This document shows positions 1 to 6,523 of a stretch of 23,931 nucleotides of DNA, one piece after another (the first letter of the stretch is position 1; every line of letters begins with the position of its first letter). Below the pieces are notes generated by a model. It was not told the DNA's origin. It saw only the letters and a list, made by a program, of their open reading frames with translations, and ran no database searches. The position numbers and the translations under genes were made by a program. The DNA is taken from assembly GCA_015490395.1 (NCBI GenBank), contig WFXX01000003.1, forward strand, positions 1 to 23,931, written 5' to 3'. Source of the DNA: Gammaproteobacteria bacterium. GTDB taxonomy: Bacteria; Pseudomonadota; Gammaproteobacteria; DRLM01.

Positions 1-279
1 GCGCCCGCCCTCGCCCCGGGCCAGGCGCCGCAGCTCGGCGTCCAGGGCCTCCAGGCGGGGGAGCACCTCCCGGGCCGCGGCCAGGGCCCGCCGGCCGGCG
101 GCGGTGGGGCCCTGGAGGCGGCCGTCCCGCACCCAAAGGCGCAGGCCCAGCCGGCCCTCCAGGGCCTTGAGGCGGTGGGCCAGGGCGGAGGGGGTGCGGT
201 GCAGGCGGCGGGCGGCGCCCCCCAGGCTGCCCTCCTCCTCCAGGGCCACCAGCAAGCGGAGGTCGTCCAGACCAATCAT
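1..279 (-). CDS. metR: LysR-family regulator, probably MetR (N-terminal part, cut by window edge)
   Basis: Ninety-three codons are visible, starting at ATG 279-277 and running off the left edge. They encode the N-terminal winged helix-turn-helix of a LysR-type regulator; the stretch TPSALAHRLKALEGRLGLRL is the LysR recognition-helix and wing region and resembles E. coli MetR (SALSHQ...LEQRLGFRLF). MetR activates methionine genes with homocysteine as co-inducer. The assignment to MetR, rather than another LysR protein, rests on this resemblance, on divergence from metE, and on a MetR-type box directly before the start codon. No Shine-Dalgarno sequence is seen upstream of the ATG, and the box begins at the very next base, so expression may be weak or leaderless, or the box may mediate autoregulation. 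The effector-binding domain lies outside the window. Confidence 0.8.
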   Translation of the reverse strand, partial: MIGLDDLRLLVALEEEGSLGGAARRLHRTPSALAHRLKALEGRLGLRLWVRDGRLQGPTAAGRRALAAAREVLPRLEALDAELRRLARGEGGR

Positions 280-292
280 TGAAATACATTCA
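280..292. promoter_or_regulatory. MetR-type binding site 1
   Basis: TGAA-ATACA-TTCA matches the known MetR consensus TGAANNWNNTTCA at every defined position, including the central A/T. It abuts the metR start codon, so it could serve both autoregulation of metR and activation of metE. Confidence 0.65.
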
Positions 293-300
293 AATTCAGA

Positions 301-313
301 TGAGATATTTTCG
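301..313. promoter_or_regulatory. MetR-type binding site 2 (imperfect)
   Basis: TGAG-ATATT-TTCG matches the MetR consensus in six of eight arm positions and has the central A. Its centre is 21 bp from the centre of site 1, two helical turns, so both would lie on the same DNA face. It sits just upstream of the proposed metE -35 element. Confidence 0.45.
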
Positions 314-314
314 A

Positions 315-343
315 TTGATTTCATCATGAGGGCGGCGTGCAAT
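315..343 (+). promoter_or_regulatory. Candidate metE promoter
   Basis: TTGATT (315-320) and TGCAAT (338-343) are separated by 17 bp, each matching the sigma-70 consensus at four of six positions. Weak elements next to activator sites fit an activator-dependent promoter. The predicted start is near 350, inside the palindrome at 342-372. Confidence 0.35.
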
Positions 344-372
344 GGAAGGGCCTCCACCGGAGGCCCTTCCAT
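342..372. repeat. Perfect 14-bp inverted repeat in metE leader
   Basis: Arm ATGGAAGGGCCTCC (342-355), a 3-nt centre ACC, then the exact reverse complement (359-372). It lies 23 bp before the metE GTG. It could be a repressor operator over the -10/start region or, if transcription starts upstream, a strong RNA hairpin in the metE leader. No T-run follows, so it is not a standard terminator. It leaves the Shine-Dalgarno at 384-389 free. Confidence 0.75.
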
Positions 373-395
373 CCGAAGCACGAAAGGAGCACGCC

Positions 396-2720
396 GTGAG
401 CGCCGCCGCCGAGACCCCTGCCTGCGCGACCCACGTCCTGGGCTATCCCCGCATCGGCCCCCGCCGGGAGCTGAAGCGCGCCCTGGAGGCCTATTGGGCC
501 GGGGAGCTGGACGGGCCGGGCCTGGAGGAGGCCCTGGCCGCCCTGCGCCGCCGGCGCTGGGAGGAGCAGCTCGGGGCGGGGCTGGACCTGCTCACCGTGG
601 GGGACTGCCCGGCCTACGACCACGTGCTGGAGCTGGCCGCGCTCCTGGGCGCGGTGCCGGAGCGCTACGGGCCGCCGGCGGAGCGCGATACGGCCTTCCG
701 CATGGCCCGGGGGCGGGCCCGGCCGGAGGATCCCCGGGCCACGGCGCCCCTGGAGCTGACCAAGTGGTTCGACACCAACTATCACTACCTGGTCCCGGAG
801 CTGCGCCCGGGCCAGGCCTTCTCGGTCCAGGACGAGGCCCCGCTCTGGGCGGAGCTGGACCAGGCCCGCACCCTGGACCGGCCCCTGAAGGCGGCCCTGG
901 TGGGCCCCCTCAGCTTCCTGTGGCTGAGCCGGGTGGAAGAGGCGGGCCCCGGCGGGGCGGAGGCCAAGCTGGCCCTGCTCCCCGCGCTCACGGGCGCCTA
1001 CCGGGAGCTGCTGGAGCGGCTGGGGGCCGCGGGGGCGGCCTGGGTGCAGCTCGAGGAGCCCATCCTGGCCCTGGATCTGCCCCTGGCCTGGCGGCGGGCC
1101 TTCGAGGCCGCCTACCACGGGCTCCAGACTGGGAGTCCGCGGCGGCTGCTGGCCGTCTACTTCGGGGCCCTGGGGCCCCACCTGGAGCTGGCCTGCCGCC
1201 TGCCCGTGGACGGGCTGCACCTGGACCTGGTCCGGGCCCCGGGGGAGCTGGGCCGGGCCCTGGAGCGCCTGCCCCCCTACAAGGTGCTCTCGGCCGGGGT
1301 GGTGGACGGGCGCAACGTCTGGCGCCTGGATCTGGACCGGGCCCTGGCCCTGCTGGCCCCCGCGGTGGAGCGGCTGGGCCCGGAGCGGCTCTGGCTGAGC
1401 GCCTCCTGCTCCCTGCTCCACGTGCCCCTGGATCTGGAGGCGGAGGGGGAGCTGGACGGGGAGATACGCCCCTGGCTGGCCTTCGCCCGGCAGAAGCTGA
1501 GAGAGCTGGCGGCCCTGCGCGCCCTGCTGGGCGGGGCTGGGGACCGGGCGGCGGCCGAGGCCCTGCGGGAGGAGGCCCGCCGGGCCCTGGCGGCCCGGGC
1601 CCGCTCCCCCCGGGTGCGCCGGCCGGAGGTGCAGGCCCGCCTGGAGGCCCTGGAGCCGGCCATGGAGCGGCGGGCCAGCCCCTTCGCGGCCCGCTATCCC
1701 CGCCAGCGGGAGGCCCTGGGGCTGCCGGTGCTGCCCACCACCACCATCGGCTCCTTCCCCCAGACCGAGGCCCTGCGCCGGGCCCGGCTGGCCCTGCGCC
1801 GGGGCGAGCTCTCCCGGGAGGCCTACGAGGCCCGGATGCGGGAGGCCATCGCCGAGATCGTGCGCCGCCAGGAGGCCTGGGGGCTGGACCTGCTGGTGCA
1901 CGGCGAGCCCGAGCGCACGGACATGGTGGAGCACTTCGCCGAGCGCCTGGAGGGCTTCGCCGTCACCCGCCACGGCTGGGTGCAGTCCTACGGCTCCCGC
2001 TGCGTCCGCCCGCCCATCCTCTACGGGGACGTGCACCGACCGGGCCCCATGACCGTGGCCTGGATCCGCCACGCCCAGTCCCTGACGGACAAGCCCGTCA
2101 AGGGGATGCTCACCGGGCCGGTGACCCTGCTCCAGTGGTCCTTCGTGCGCGACGACCAGCCCCGGGAGCGCACCGCCCTGCAGCTGGCCCTGGCCCTGCG
2201 CGAGGAGGTGCTGGAGCTGGAGGCGGCCGGGATCCGGGCCATCCAGGTGGACGAGCCCGCCCTGCGGGAGGGCCTGCCCCTGCGGGAGGCGGAGCGGCCG
2301 GCCTACCTGGCCTGGGCGGTGCGGGCCTTCCGGCTGGCCACGGCGGGGGTGCGGGACGAGACCCAGATCCACACCCACATGTGCTACGCGGACTTCGAGG
2401 ACATCCGGGAGGCCGTGGAGGCCATGGACGCCGACGTCCTCAGCCTGGAGGCCGCCCGGTCCGGGATGGGGGTGCTGGAGGCCTTCCGGGACTATCCCAA
2501 CGCCCTGGGGCCCGGGGTCTACGACATCCACTCCCCCAACGTGCCCAGCGTGGAGGCCATGGAGCGGCTGCTGCGCGAGGCCGCCCACCGCATCCCCCTG
2601 GAGCGGCTCTGGGCCAATCCGGACTGCGGCCTCAAGACCCGGCGCTGGGAGGAGGTGGAGCCCGCCCTGCGCCACCTGGTGGAGGCGGCCCGGCGGGTGC
2701 GGGCCCGGCCGTCGATCTGA
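396..2720 (+). CDS. metE: Cobalamin-independent methionine synthase MetE
   Basis: This cytoplasmic enzyme transfers the methyl group of 5-methyltetrahydropteroyl-triglutamate to homocysteine, the last step of methionine synthesis. The protein has 774 residues (E. coli 753). The N-terminal half begins with the family motif LGYPRIGPRRELKRALEAYW, and the catalytic half starts near TTTIGSFPQT. The zinc ligands are present as H661 and C663 (HTHMCY), E685 (SLEAAR) and C744 (NPDCGLKT), matching E. coli H641, C643, E665 and C726. The GTG start at 396 is chosen because AAAGGAG (384-390) precedes it at good spacing; an in-frame ATG at 342 lies inside the perfect palindrome and has no ribosome site. It diverges from the metR-like gene and is probably activated by it. 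Its 3' end is 9 bp from the convergent speE stop, leaving no separate terminator. Confidence 0.97.
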   Translation: MSAAAETPACATHVLGYPRIGPRRELKRALEAYWAGELDGPGLEEALAALRRRRWEEQLGAGLDLLTVGDCPAYDHVLELAALLGAVPERYGPPAERDTAFRMARGRARPEDPRATAPLELTKWFDTNYHYLVPELRPGQAFSVQDEAPLWAELDQARTLDRPLKAALVGPLSFLWLSRVEEAGPGGAEAKLALLPALTGAYRELLERLGAAGAAWVQLEEPILALDLPLAWRRAFEAAYHGLQTGSPRRLLAVYFGALGPHLELACRLPVDGLHLDLVRAPGELGRALERLPPYKVLSAGVVDGRNVWRLDLDRALALLAPAVERLGPERLWLSASCSLLHVPLDLEAEGELDGEIRPWLAFARQKLRELAALRALLGGAGDRAAAEALREEARRALAARARSPRVRRPEVQARLEALEPAMERRASPFAARYPRQREALGLPVLPTTTIGSFPQTEALRRARLALRRGELSREAYEARMREAIAEIVRRQEAWGLDLLVHGEPERTDMVEHFAERLEGFAVTRHGWVQSYGSRCVRPPILYGDVHRPGPMTVAWIRHAQSLTDKPVKGMLTGPVTLLQWSFVRDDQPRERTALQLALALREEVLELEAAGIRAIQVDEPALREGLPLREAERPAYLAWAVRAFRLATAGVRDETQIHTHMCYADFEDIREAVEAMDADVLSLEAARSGMGVLEAFRDYPNALGPGVYDIHSPNVPSVEAMERLLREAAHRIPLERLWANPDCGLKTRRWEEVEPALRHLVEAARRVRARPSI

Positions 2721-2729
2721 GGCGGGGGC

Positions 2730-3584
2730 TCAGCCGGGCAGGTCCGCCAGGCAGGGGGGCACGGCCAAGGCCCCCCGGTGGATCTCCGGGGTGTAGTAGC
2801 GGGTGGGGAAGGGCCGCCGCCGGGCGTCCTCCTCCCGGAAGCGGTGCAGGTCCACCCCCTTGCCGGCCTGGGTGGCGGTCCACCAGCCGGAGGGATAGCA
2901 GGGCTGGGGGAAGGTGAGGGTGGCCACCTGCCCGAAGCCGGCGGCGCGCATGGCCCGGCGCATGGCGGCGATGAGGTCCCGATGGTAGAGGGGCGACTCG
3001 CTCTGCTGGACCAGCACCCCCTGCTCGCCCAGGACCCGGTGGCAGTCCCGGTAGAAGGCCTCGGTGAAGAGCCCCTCGGCCGGGCCCAGGGGGTCGGTGC
3101 TGTCCACGATGATCACGTCCGCCGAGCCGGGGGCGGCCTCCCGCATCCAGCGGATGCCGTCCTCGAAGCGCAGCTCCGCCCGGGGGTCCCCGTTGGCCTC
3201 GGTGAGCTCCGGAAAATAGCGCTCGGCCAGGCGGGTGACGCGCTCGTCGATCTCCACCTGCACCACCCGCTCCACCTCGGGATGGCGTAGCACCTCGCGC
3301 AGGGTGCCGCAGTCGCCGCCCCCGACGATGACCACCCGCCGCGGGGCGGGATGGGCGTAGAGGGCCGGGTGGCTGAGCATCTCGTGGTAGAGGAAGTTGT
3401 CCCGAGTGGTGAGCATGACGAAGCCGTCGATGACCATGAGGTTCCCGAAGGCCTCGGTCTCGTAGACGGCGATGCGCTGATAGGGGGTCTGCTCCTCGTG
3501 GAGCTTGGCCCGGATGCGGAAGGCCAGGGCGGTGCCCCCCTCCTCGCACTCCTCGATGAACCAGCGCTGCTCGTCCAGGGCCAT
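2730..3584 (-). CDS. speE: Spermidine synthase (polyamine aminopropyltransferase) SpeE
   Basis: The enzyme transfers an aminopropyl group from decarboxylated S-adenosylmethionine to putrescine. The protein has 284 residues (E. coli 288). Visible motifs are the substrate-side YHEML (66-70), the nucleotide-binding loop GGGDCGTLRE (88-97), E111/D113 in QVEIDE, and catalytic VDSTDPLGP with D161 and D164. One position of the loop is Cys where many family members have Gly (GGGDGG). The ATG at 3584 has an excellent Shine-Dalgarno, GAGGAGGTGA, a few bases upstream. The gene diverges from speA across 117 bp. No speD, which supplies the aminopropyl donor, lies nearby, so polyamine genes are only partly clustered. 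Related agmatine or thermospermine aminopropyltransferases share the fold, so the exact acceptor is inferred. Confidence 0.93.
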   Translation of the reverse strand: MALDEQRWFIEECEEGGTALAFRIRAKLHEEQTPYQRIAVYETEAFGNLMVIDGFVMLTTRDNFLYHEMLSHPALYAHPAPRRVVIVGGGDCGTLREVLRHPEVERVVQVEIDERVTRLAERYFPELTEANGDPRAELRFEDGIRWMREAAPGSADVIIVDSTDPLGPAEGLFTEAFYRDCHRVLGEQGVLVQQSESPLYHRDLIAAMRRAMRAAGFGQVATLTFPQPCYPSGWWTATQAGKGVDLHRFREEDARRRPFPTRYYTPEIHRGALAVPPCLADLPG

Positions 3585-3612
3585 GGCCTCACCTCCTCGG
3601 GCCGGGGCGCGC

Positions 3613-3642
3613 ACCATAGCGGAGGGGGCCGGGCCCTGGCAA
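3613..3642 (-). promoter_or_regulatory. Candidate speE promoter
   Basis: Read on the minus strand, -35 TTGCCA (3642-3637, five of six consensus bases) and -10 TATGGT (3618-3613, four of six) are separated by 18 bp. The transcript would begin about 20-25 nt before the start codon. Confidence 0.5.
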
Positions 3643-3662
3643 GGGTCGCCCCTACGCCTCTC

Positions 3663-3668
3663 TATAAT
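3663..3668 (+). promoter_or_regulatory. Consensus -10 element of speA promoter
   Basis: A perfect TATAAT in otherwise GC-rich DNA. No good -35 is visible at 16-18 bp. Transcription would start near 3675, which supports the TTG at 3702 (with a Shine-Dalgarno) rather than the GTG at 3678 as the speA start. Confidence 0.5.
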
Positions 3669-3701
3669 GCGGGGCTCGTGCCGGCGCGGCGGGAGGCGGC
3701 C

Positions 3702-5588
3702 TTGGCGGACTGGAGCCTGGAGCGGGCGCGGACCCTGTACAACATCCCCCACTGGAGCGAGGGCTACTTCGACGTCGGCCCCGGGGGGCGGCTGCTGGCC
3801 CGGCCCCAGGGGCCGGAGGGGCCCGGCGTGGACCTGGCGGCCCTGGCCGAGGAGGTCCGCGCCGCGGGCCTCCCCCTGCCCGTGCTGGTGCGCTTCCTGG
3901 ACATCCTCCGCCACCGGGTGGACGCCCTCTGCGGGGCCTTCGCCCGGGCCATGGCCGCCGAGGGCTACCAGGGCCGCCACACCGCCGTCTATCCCATCAA
4001 GGTCAACCAGCAGCGGGCGGTGGTGGAGGAGATCCTGCGCCACGGGGGCGGGCGCGTGGGCCTGGAGGCGGGCAGCAAGCCCGAGCTGCTGGCGGTGCTG
4101 GCCCTCTCCCGTCCGGGGGCCCTGGTGATCTGCAACGGCTACAAGGACCGGGAGTACGTGCGCCTGGCCCTGCTGGGGCGGGCCCTGGGGCGGCGGGTGC
4201 ACCTGGTGGTGGAGAAGCTCTCGGAGCTGGAGCACGTGCTGCGCGAGAGCCGGGACCTGGGGGTGGAGCCCCTCCTGGGGGTGCGGGTGCGCCTGGCCTC
4301 CATCGGCGCGGGCAAGTGGCAGAACACCGGCGGGGAGAAGTCCAAGTTCGGCCTCACCGCCAGCCAGGTGCTGGAGGCGGTGGAGCGGCTGCGAGCGGCG
4401 GGGCTGCTGGGGAGCCTGCGCCTGCTGCACGTGCACCTGGGCTCCCAGATCGCCCACATCCGGGACATCCAGCGGGGCATGCGGGAGGCGGCCCGCTACT
4501 TCGCCGAGCTGCGCCGGCTGGGGGTGCCCCTAGAGACGGTGGACGTCGGCGGCGGGCTGGGGGTGGACTACGAGGGCACCCGCACCCGCAGCTTCTGCTC
4601 CATGAACTACACGGTGCAGGAGTACGCCAACGATGTGGTGCACGCCTTCGCCGCCGTCTGCCGCGAGACGGGGCTGCCCGCCCCGGCGCTGGTCACCGAG
4701 TCCGGCCGGGCCATGACCGCCCACCACGCGGTGCTGCTGACCGAGGTCATCGACACCGAGCCCGCCCCCGACGAGGCGGGCCTGGCCCGGCCGGGGCCCC
4801 AGGACCCCCCGGTGCTGCAGGACCTGGGGCGCTGCCTGGACCGCCTGGTGGAGCGCTCCCCCCTGGAGGCCTACCACGACGCCCTGCACGCCCTGGAGGA
4901 GGCCCACGCCCAGTACACCCATGGGCTGCTGGACCTGGCCCAGCGGGCCTGGGCGGAGCGGCTCTGCTACGCGGTCTGCCGGCGGGTGCTGGCGCGGCTG
5001 CGCCCCGAGGCCCGCAGCCACCGGGAGGTGCGGGACGAGCTGGAGGAGCGCCTGGCGGACAAGTACTTCTGCAACTTCTCGGTGTTCCAGTCCATGCCGG
5101 ACGTGTGGGCCATCGACCAGATCTTCCCCATCGTCCCCCTGGAGCGCCTGGACGAGCCTCCCACCCGGCGGGGGGTCATCCAGGACCTGACCTGCGACTC
5201 CGACGGGCGCATCGACCTCTACGTGCAGGAAGGGGGCGTGGGGGCCACCCTGCCCCTGCACCCCTGGCGCCCGGGGGATCCCCCCTACCGCCTGGGCTTC
5301 TTTCTGGTGGGGGCCTACCAGGAGATCCTGGGGGACATGCACAATCTCTTCGGGGACACGGCCTCGGTGAACGTGGTGCTGGAGCCGGACGGCGGGCACC
5401 GGCTGGTGGAGCCGCTTCCCGGGGACCGGGTGCACGACCTGCTGCGCTACGTGCACTTCGAGCCCGAGCAGCTCCACCGGGCCTTCCGGGAGCAGGCCCG
5501 GGAGGCGGGCCTGCCCGAGCCGCTGCGGCGCCGCTTTCTCGAGGAGCTGGAGGCCGGGCTGTCCGGCTACACCTATCTGGAGGAGTGA
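3702..5588 (+). CDS. speA: Biosynthetic arginine decarboxylase SpeA
   Basis: A PLP-dependent fold-III decarboxylase that converts arginine to agmatine, the first step of the agmatine route to putrescine. From the TTG start the protein has 628 residues (E. coli 658). The PLP lysine is K100 in YPIKVNQ; GSKPELLAVL, CNGYKDREY, SGGEKSKFGL-like (TGGEKSKFGL), HLGSQ, DVGGGLGVDYEGT and ESGR follow in family order. The active-site cysteine is C498 in TCDSDG, and the C-terminus ends in the family signature GYTYLEE. GGGAGG (3691-3696) precedes the TTG at 5 nt. A GTG at 3678 is in frame but too close to the TATAAT at 3663 to have a leader. The neighbour speE supports a polyamine role; no agmatinase gene lies in the window. 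The next gene starts within or just after its stop codon. Confidence 0.95.
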   Translation: MADWSLERARTLYNIPHWSEGYFDVGPGGRLLARPQGPEGPGVDLAALAEEVRAAGLPLPVLVRFLDILRHRVDALCGAFARAMAAEGYQGRHTAVYPIKVNQQRAVVEEILRHGGGRVGLEAGSKPELLAVLALSRPGALVICNGYKDREYVRLALLGRALGRRVHLVVEKLSELEHVLRESRDLGVEPLLGVRVRLASIGAGKWQNTGGEKSKFGLTASQVLEAVERLRAAGLLGSLRLLHVHLGSQIAHIRDIQRGMREAARYFAELRRLGVPLETVDVGGGLGVDYEGTRTRSFCSMNYTVQEYANDVVHAFAAVCRETGLPAPALVTESGRAMTAHHAVLLTEVIDTEPAPDEAGLARPGPQDPPVLQDLGRCLDRLVERSPLEAYHDALHALEEAHAQYTHGLLDLAQRAWAERLCYAVCRRVLARLRPEARSHREVRDELEERLADKYFCNFSVFQSMPDVWAIDQIFPIVPLERLDEPPTRRGVIQDLTCDSDGRIDLYVQEGGVGATLPLHPWRPGDPPYRLGFFLVGAYQEILGDMHNLFGDTASVNVVLEPDGGHRLVEPLPGDRVHDLLRYVHFEPEQLHRAFREQAREAGLPEPLRRRFLEELEAGLSGYTYLEE

Positions 5589-5599
5589 GCAGCGAAACG

Positions 5600-5905
5600 A
5601 TGGCAGCGCGCGAGGAAGGACAGCAGCTGAGCGGGGGCATCCGGCTGGAGCGGGCGCCCTCCCGGGAGCGCCTGGAGGCCCTGGGGGTGGCCTCGTGGCC
5701 CATCTGGAGCCACGAGGCGGCCACCTTCCCCTGGCGCTACGAGGAGGAGGAGACCTGCTACCTGCTGGAGGGGGAGGTGGTGGTCACCCCCGAGGGGGGC
5801 GAGCCGGTGACCCTGCGGGCCGGGGATCTGGTGACCTTCCCGGCAGGGCTGGCCTGCACCTGGGAGATCCGCCAGGCGGTGCGCAAGCACTACCGGCTCG
5901 GCTGA
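5600..5905 (+). CDS. Small cupin-domain protein (DUF861-like)
   Basis: A 101-residue single-domain cupin. WPIWSHEAATFPWRYEEEETCYLLEGEVVV, in two pieces around residues 30-60, followed by LRAGDLVTFPAGLACTWEI, gives the two conserved cupin motifs; the W..W...F.W pattern and ...CTWEI ending are typical of DUF861/EutQ-like cupins. The metal-site histidines of classical cupins are mostly absent, so catalysis is uncertain. It could start 15 nt earlier at GTG 5585, whose GTGA overlaps the speA stop; ATG 5600 has only a distant GGAGG. Either way it is coupled to speA and probably shares its transcript, so a link to polyamine or arginine metabolism is possible but only inferred. Its end overlaps the convergent SPOR gene by 16 bp. 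No substrate can be named. Confidence 0.85.
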   Translation: MAAREEGQQLSGGIRLERAPSRERLEALGVASWPIWSHEAATFPWRYEEEETCYLLEGEVVVTPEGGEPVTLRAGDLVTFPAGLACTWEIRQAVRKHYRLG

Positions 5906-6507
5906 GCAGCCGGGGGGGCGGGCCGTGCCGGCCCCTTCCCCACCCGCAGCAGGAGGGCGGGGATGCGCTCCTCGCGCAGGCGGCGGCGGACCCGCTCCAG
6001 CCGGGCCGGGTCCCGGAAGGGGCCCACCCGCACCCGGTGCCAGAGCTGCCGGCCACCCGGCCCCTCCACGGCCACGCGCTCGATGCGCGAGGCGATGCCC
6101 AGCAGGGCCAGGCGGGCCTTGAGGGCGTCGGCGTCCCGGTAGCTGCGGAAGGAGCCCACCTGCAGCAGGTAGAGCCCGGAACGCGCCGGCGCGGGGCCCT
6201 CCCCGCCGCCCGCCGGGTCCTCCCTGGCCGGCTCCTCCTCCGCCGGCACCGGCACCTCCATCTCCGGCAGCAGGGTGTAGAAGTCGAAGTCCAGCTCCCC
6301 CGCCCCGGAGGAGGTGGGGGCGGCAGGCGCTCTCCGGCCGCCCTCCTCTGCCTGCGGGGACGGCTCCCAGCGCCAGCCCCGCTGGTGGAGGTGAAAGGCC
6401 AGGGCAGCCCCCAGGCCCAGGACCAGGCCCGCCGCCAGCCAGACCCAGGCCGGCAGCGGGCGGCGCTTCCTGCGGGGGCGCTGGCGGCGCCGGGAGGCCT
6501 GGGGCAT
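5890..6507 (-). CDS. SPOR-domain membrane protein (FtsN/DedD-like)
   Basis: A 205-residue bitopic protein. It has a short Arg/Lys-rich cytoplasmic start (residues 5-17), one transmembrane segment (about 19-40, WVWLAAGLVLGLGAALAF), a Pro/Glu/Ala-rich linker with the motif FYTLLPEMEV (77-86), and a C-terminal SPOR domain (about 112-190: LYLLQVGSF...ADALKARLALLGI...WHRVRVGPF). SPOR domains bind denuded septal peptidoglycan, and the FYxLLPExEV linker motif is typical of proteins annotated FtsN encoded next to argS in gammaproteobacteria. The role in cell division is therefore inferred by family. It starts 16 bp after the argS stop, in one operon, with AGGGA upstream of the ATG. In Pseudomonas hslVU follows this gene; here a convergent cupin gene does. 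Confidence 0.88.
   Translation of the reverse strand: MPQASRRRQRPRRKRRPLPAWVWLAAGLVLGLGAALAFHLHQRGWRWEPSPQAEEGGRRAPAAPTSSGAGELDFDFYTLLPEMEVPVPAEEEPAREDPAGGGEGPAPARSGLYLLQVGSFRSYRDADALKARLALLGIASRIERVAVEGPGGRQLWHRVRVGPFRDPARLERVRRRLREERIPALLLRVGKGPARPAPPAAQPSR
5893..5913. terminator. Weak inverted repeat at convergent cupin/SPOR junction
   Basis: CCGGCT (5893-5898) and AGCCGG (5908-5913) can pair around a 9-nt loop and span both stop codons. There is no T-run on either side, so function as a bidirectional terminator is a guess. Confidence 0.25.
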
Positions 6508-6523
6508 GGGCCGTCCCTGGTCC

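Noticed and set aside
342..395. Longer metE starting at ATG 342
   Set aside because: The added 18 codons are encoded by the palindrome, lack a ribosome site, and lie before a GTG with a good Shine-Dalgarno.
280..395. SAM or cobalamin riboswitch upstream of metE
   Set aside because: The leader is too short and shows no riboswitch core; the MetR boxes explain regulation.
324..2675. 783-codon open frame antisense to metE, and a 937-codon plus-strand frame over the same gene
   Set aside because: Low-complexity Gly/Pro/Arg/Ala/Gln/His composition, no family resemblance, and no ribosome site. Long empty frames are expected opposite high-GC genes.
2632..3549. Other long frames overlapping speE (and similarly over speA, argS, priA, the DUF3683 gene, pepP and ubiH)
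   Set aside because: Each overlaps a recognised gene in another frame and has the same GC-bias composition without any motif.
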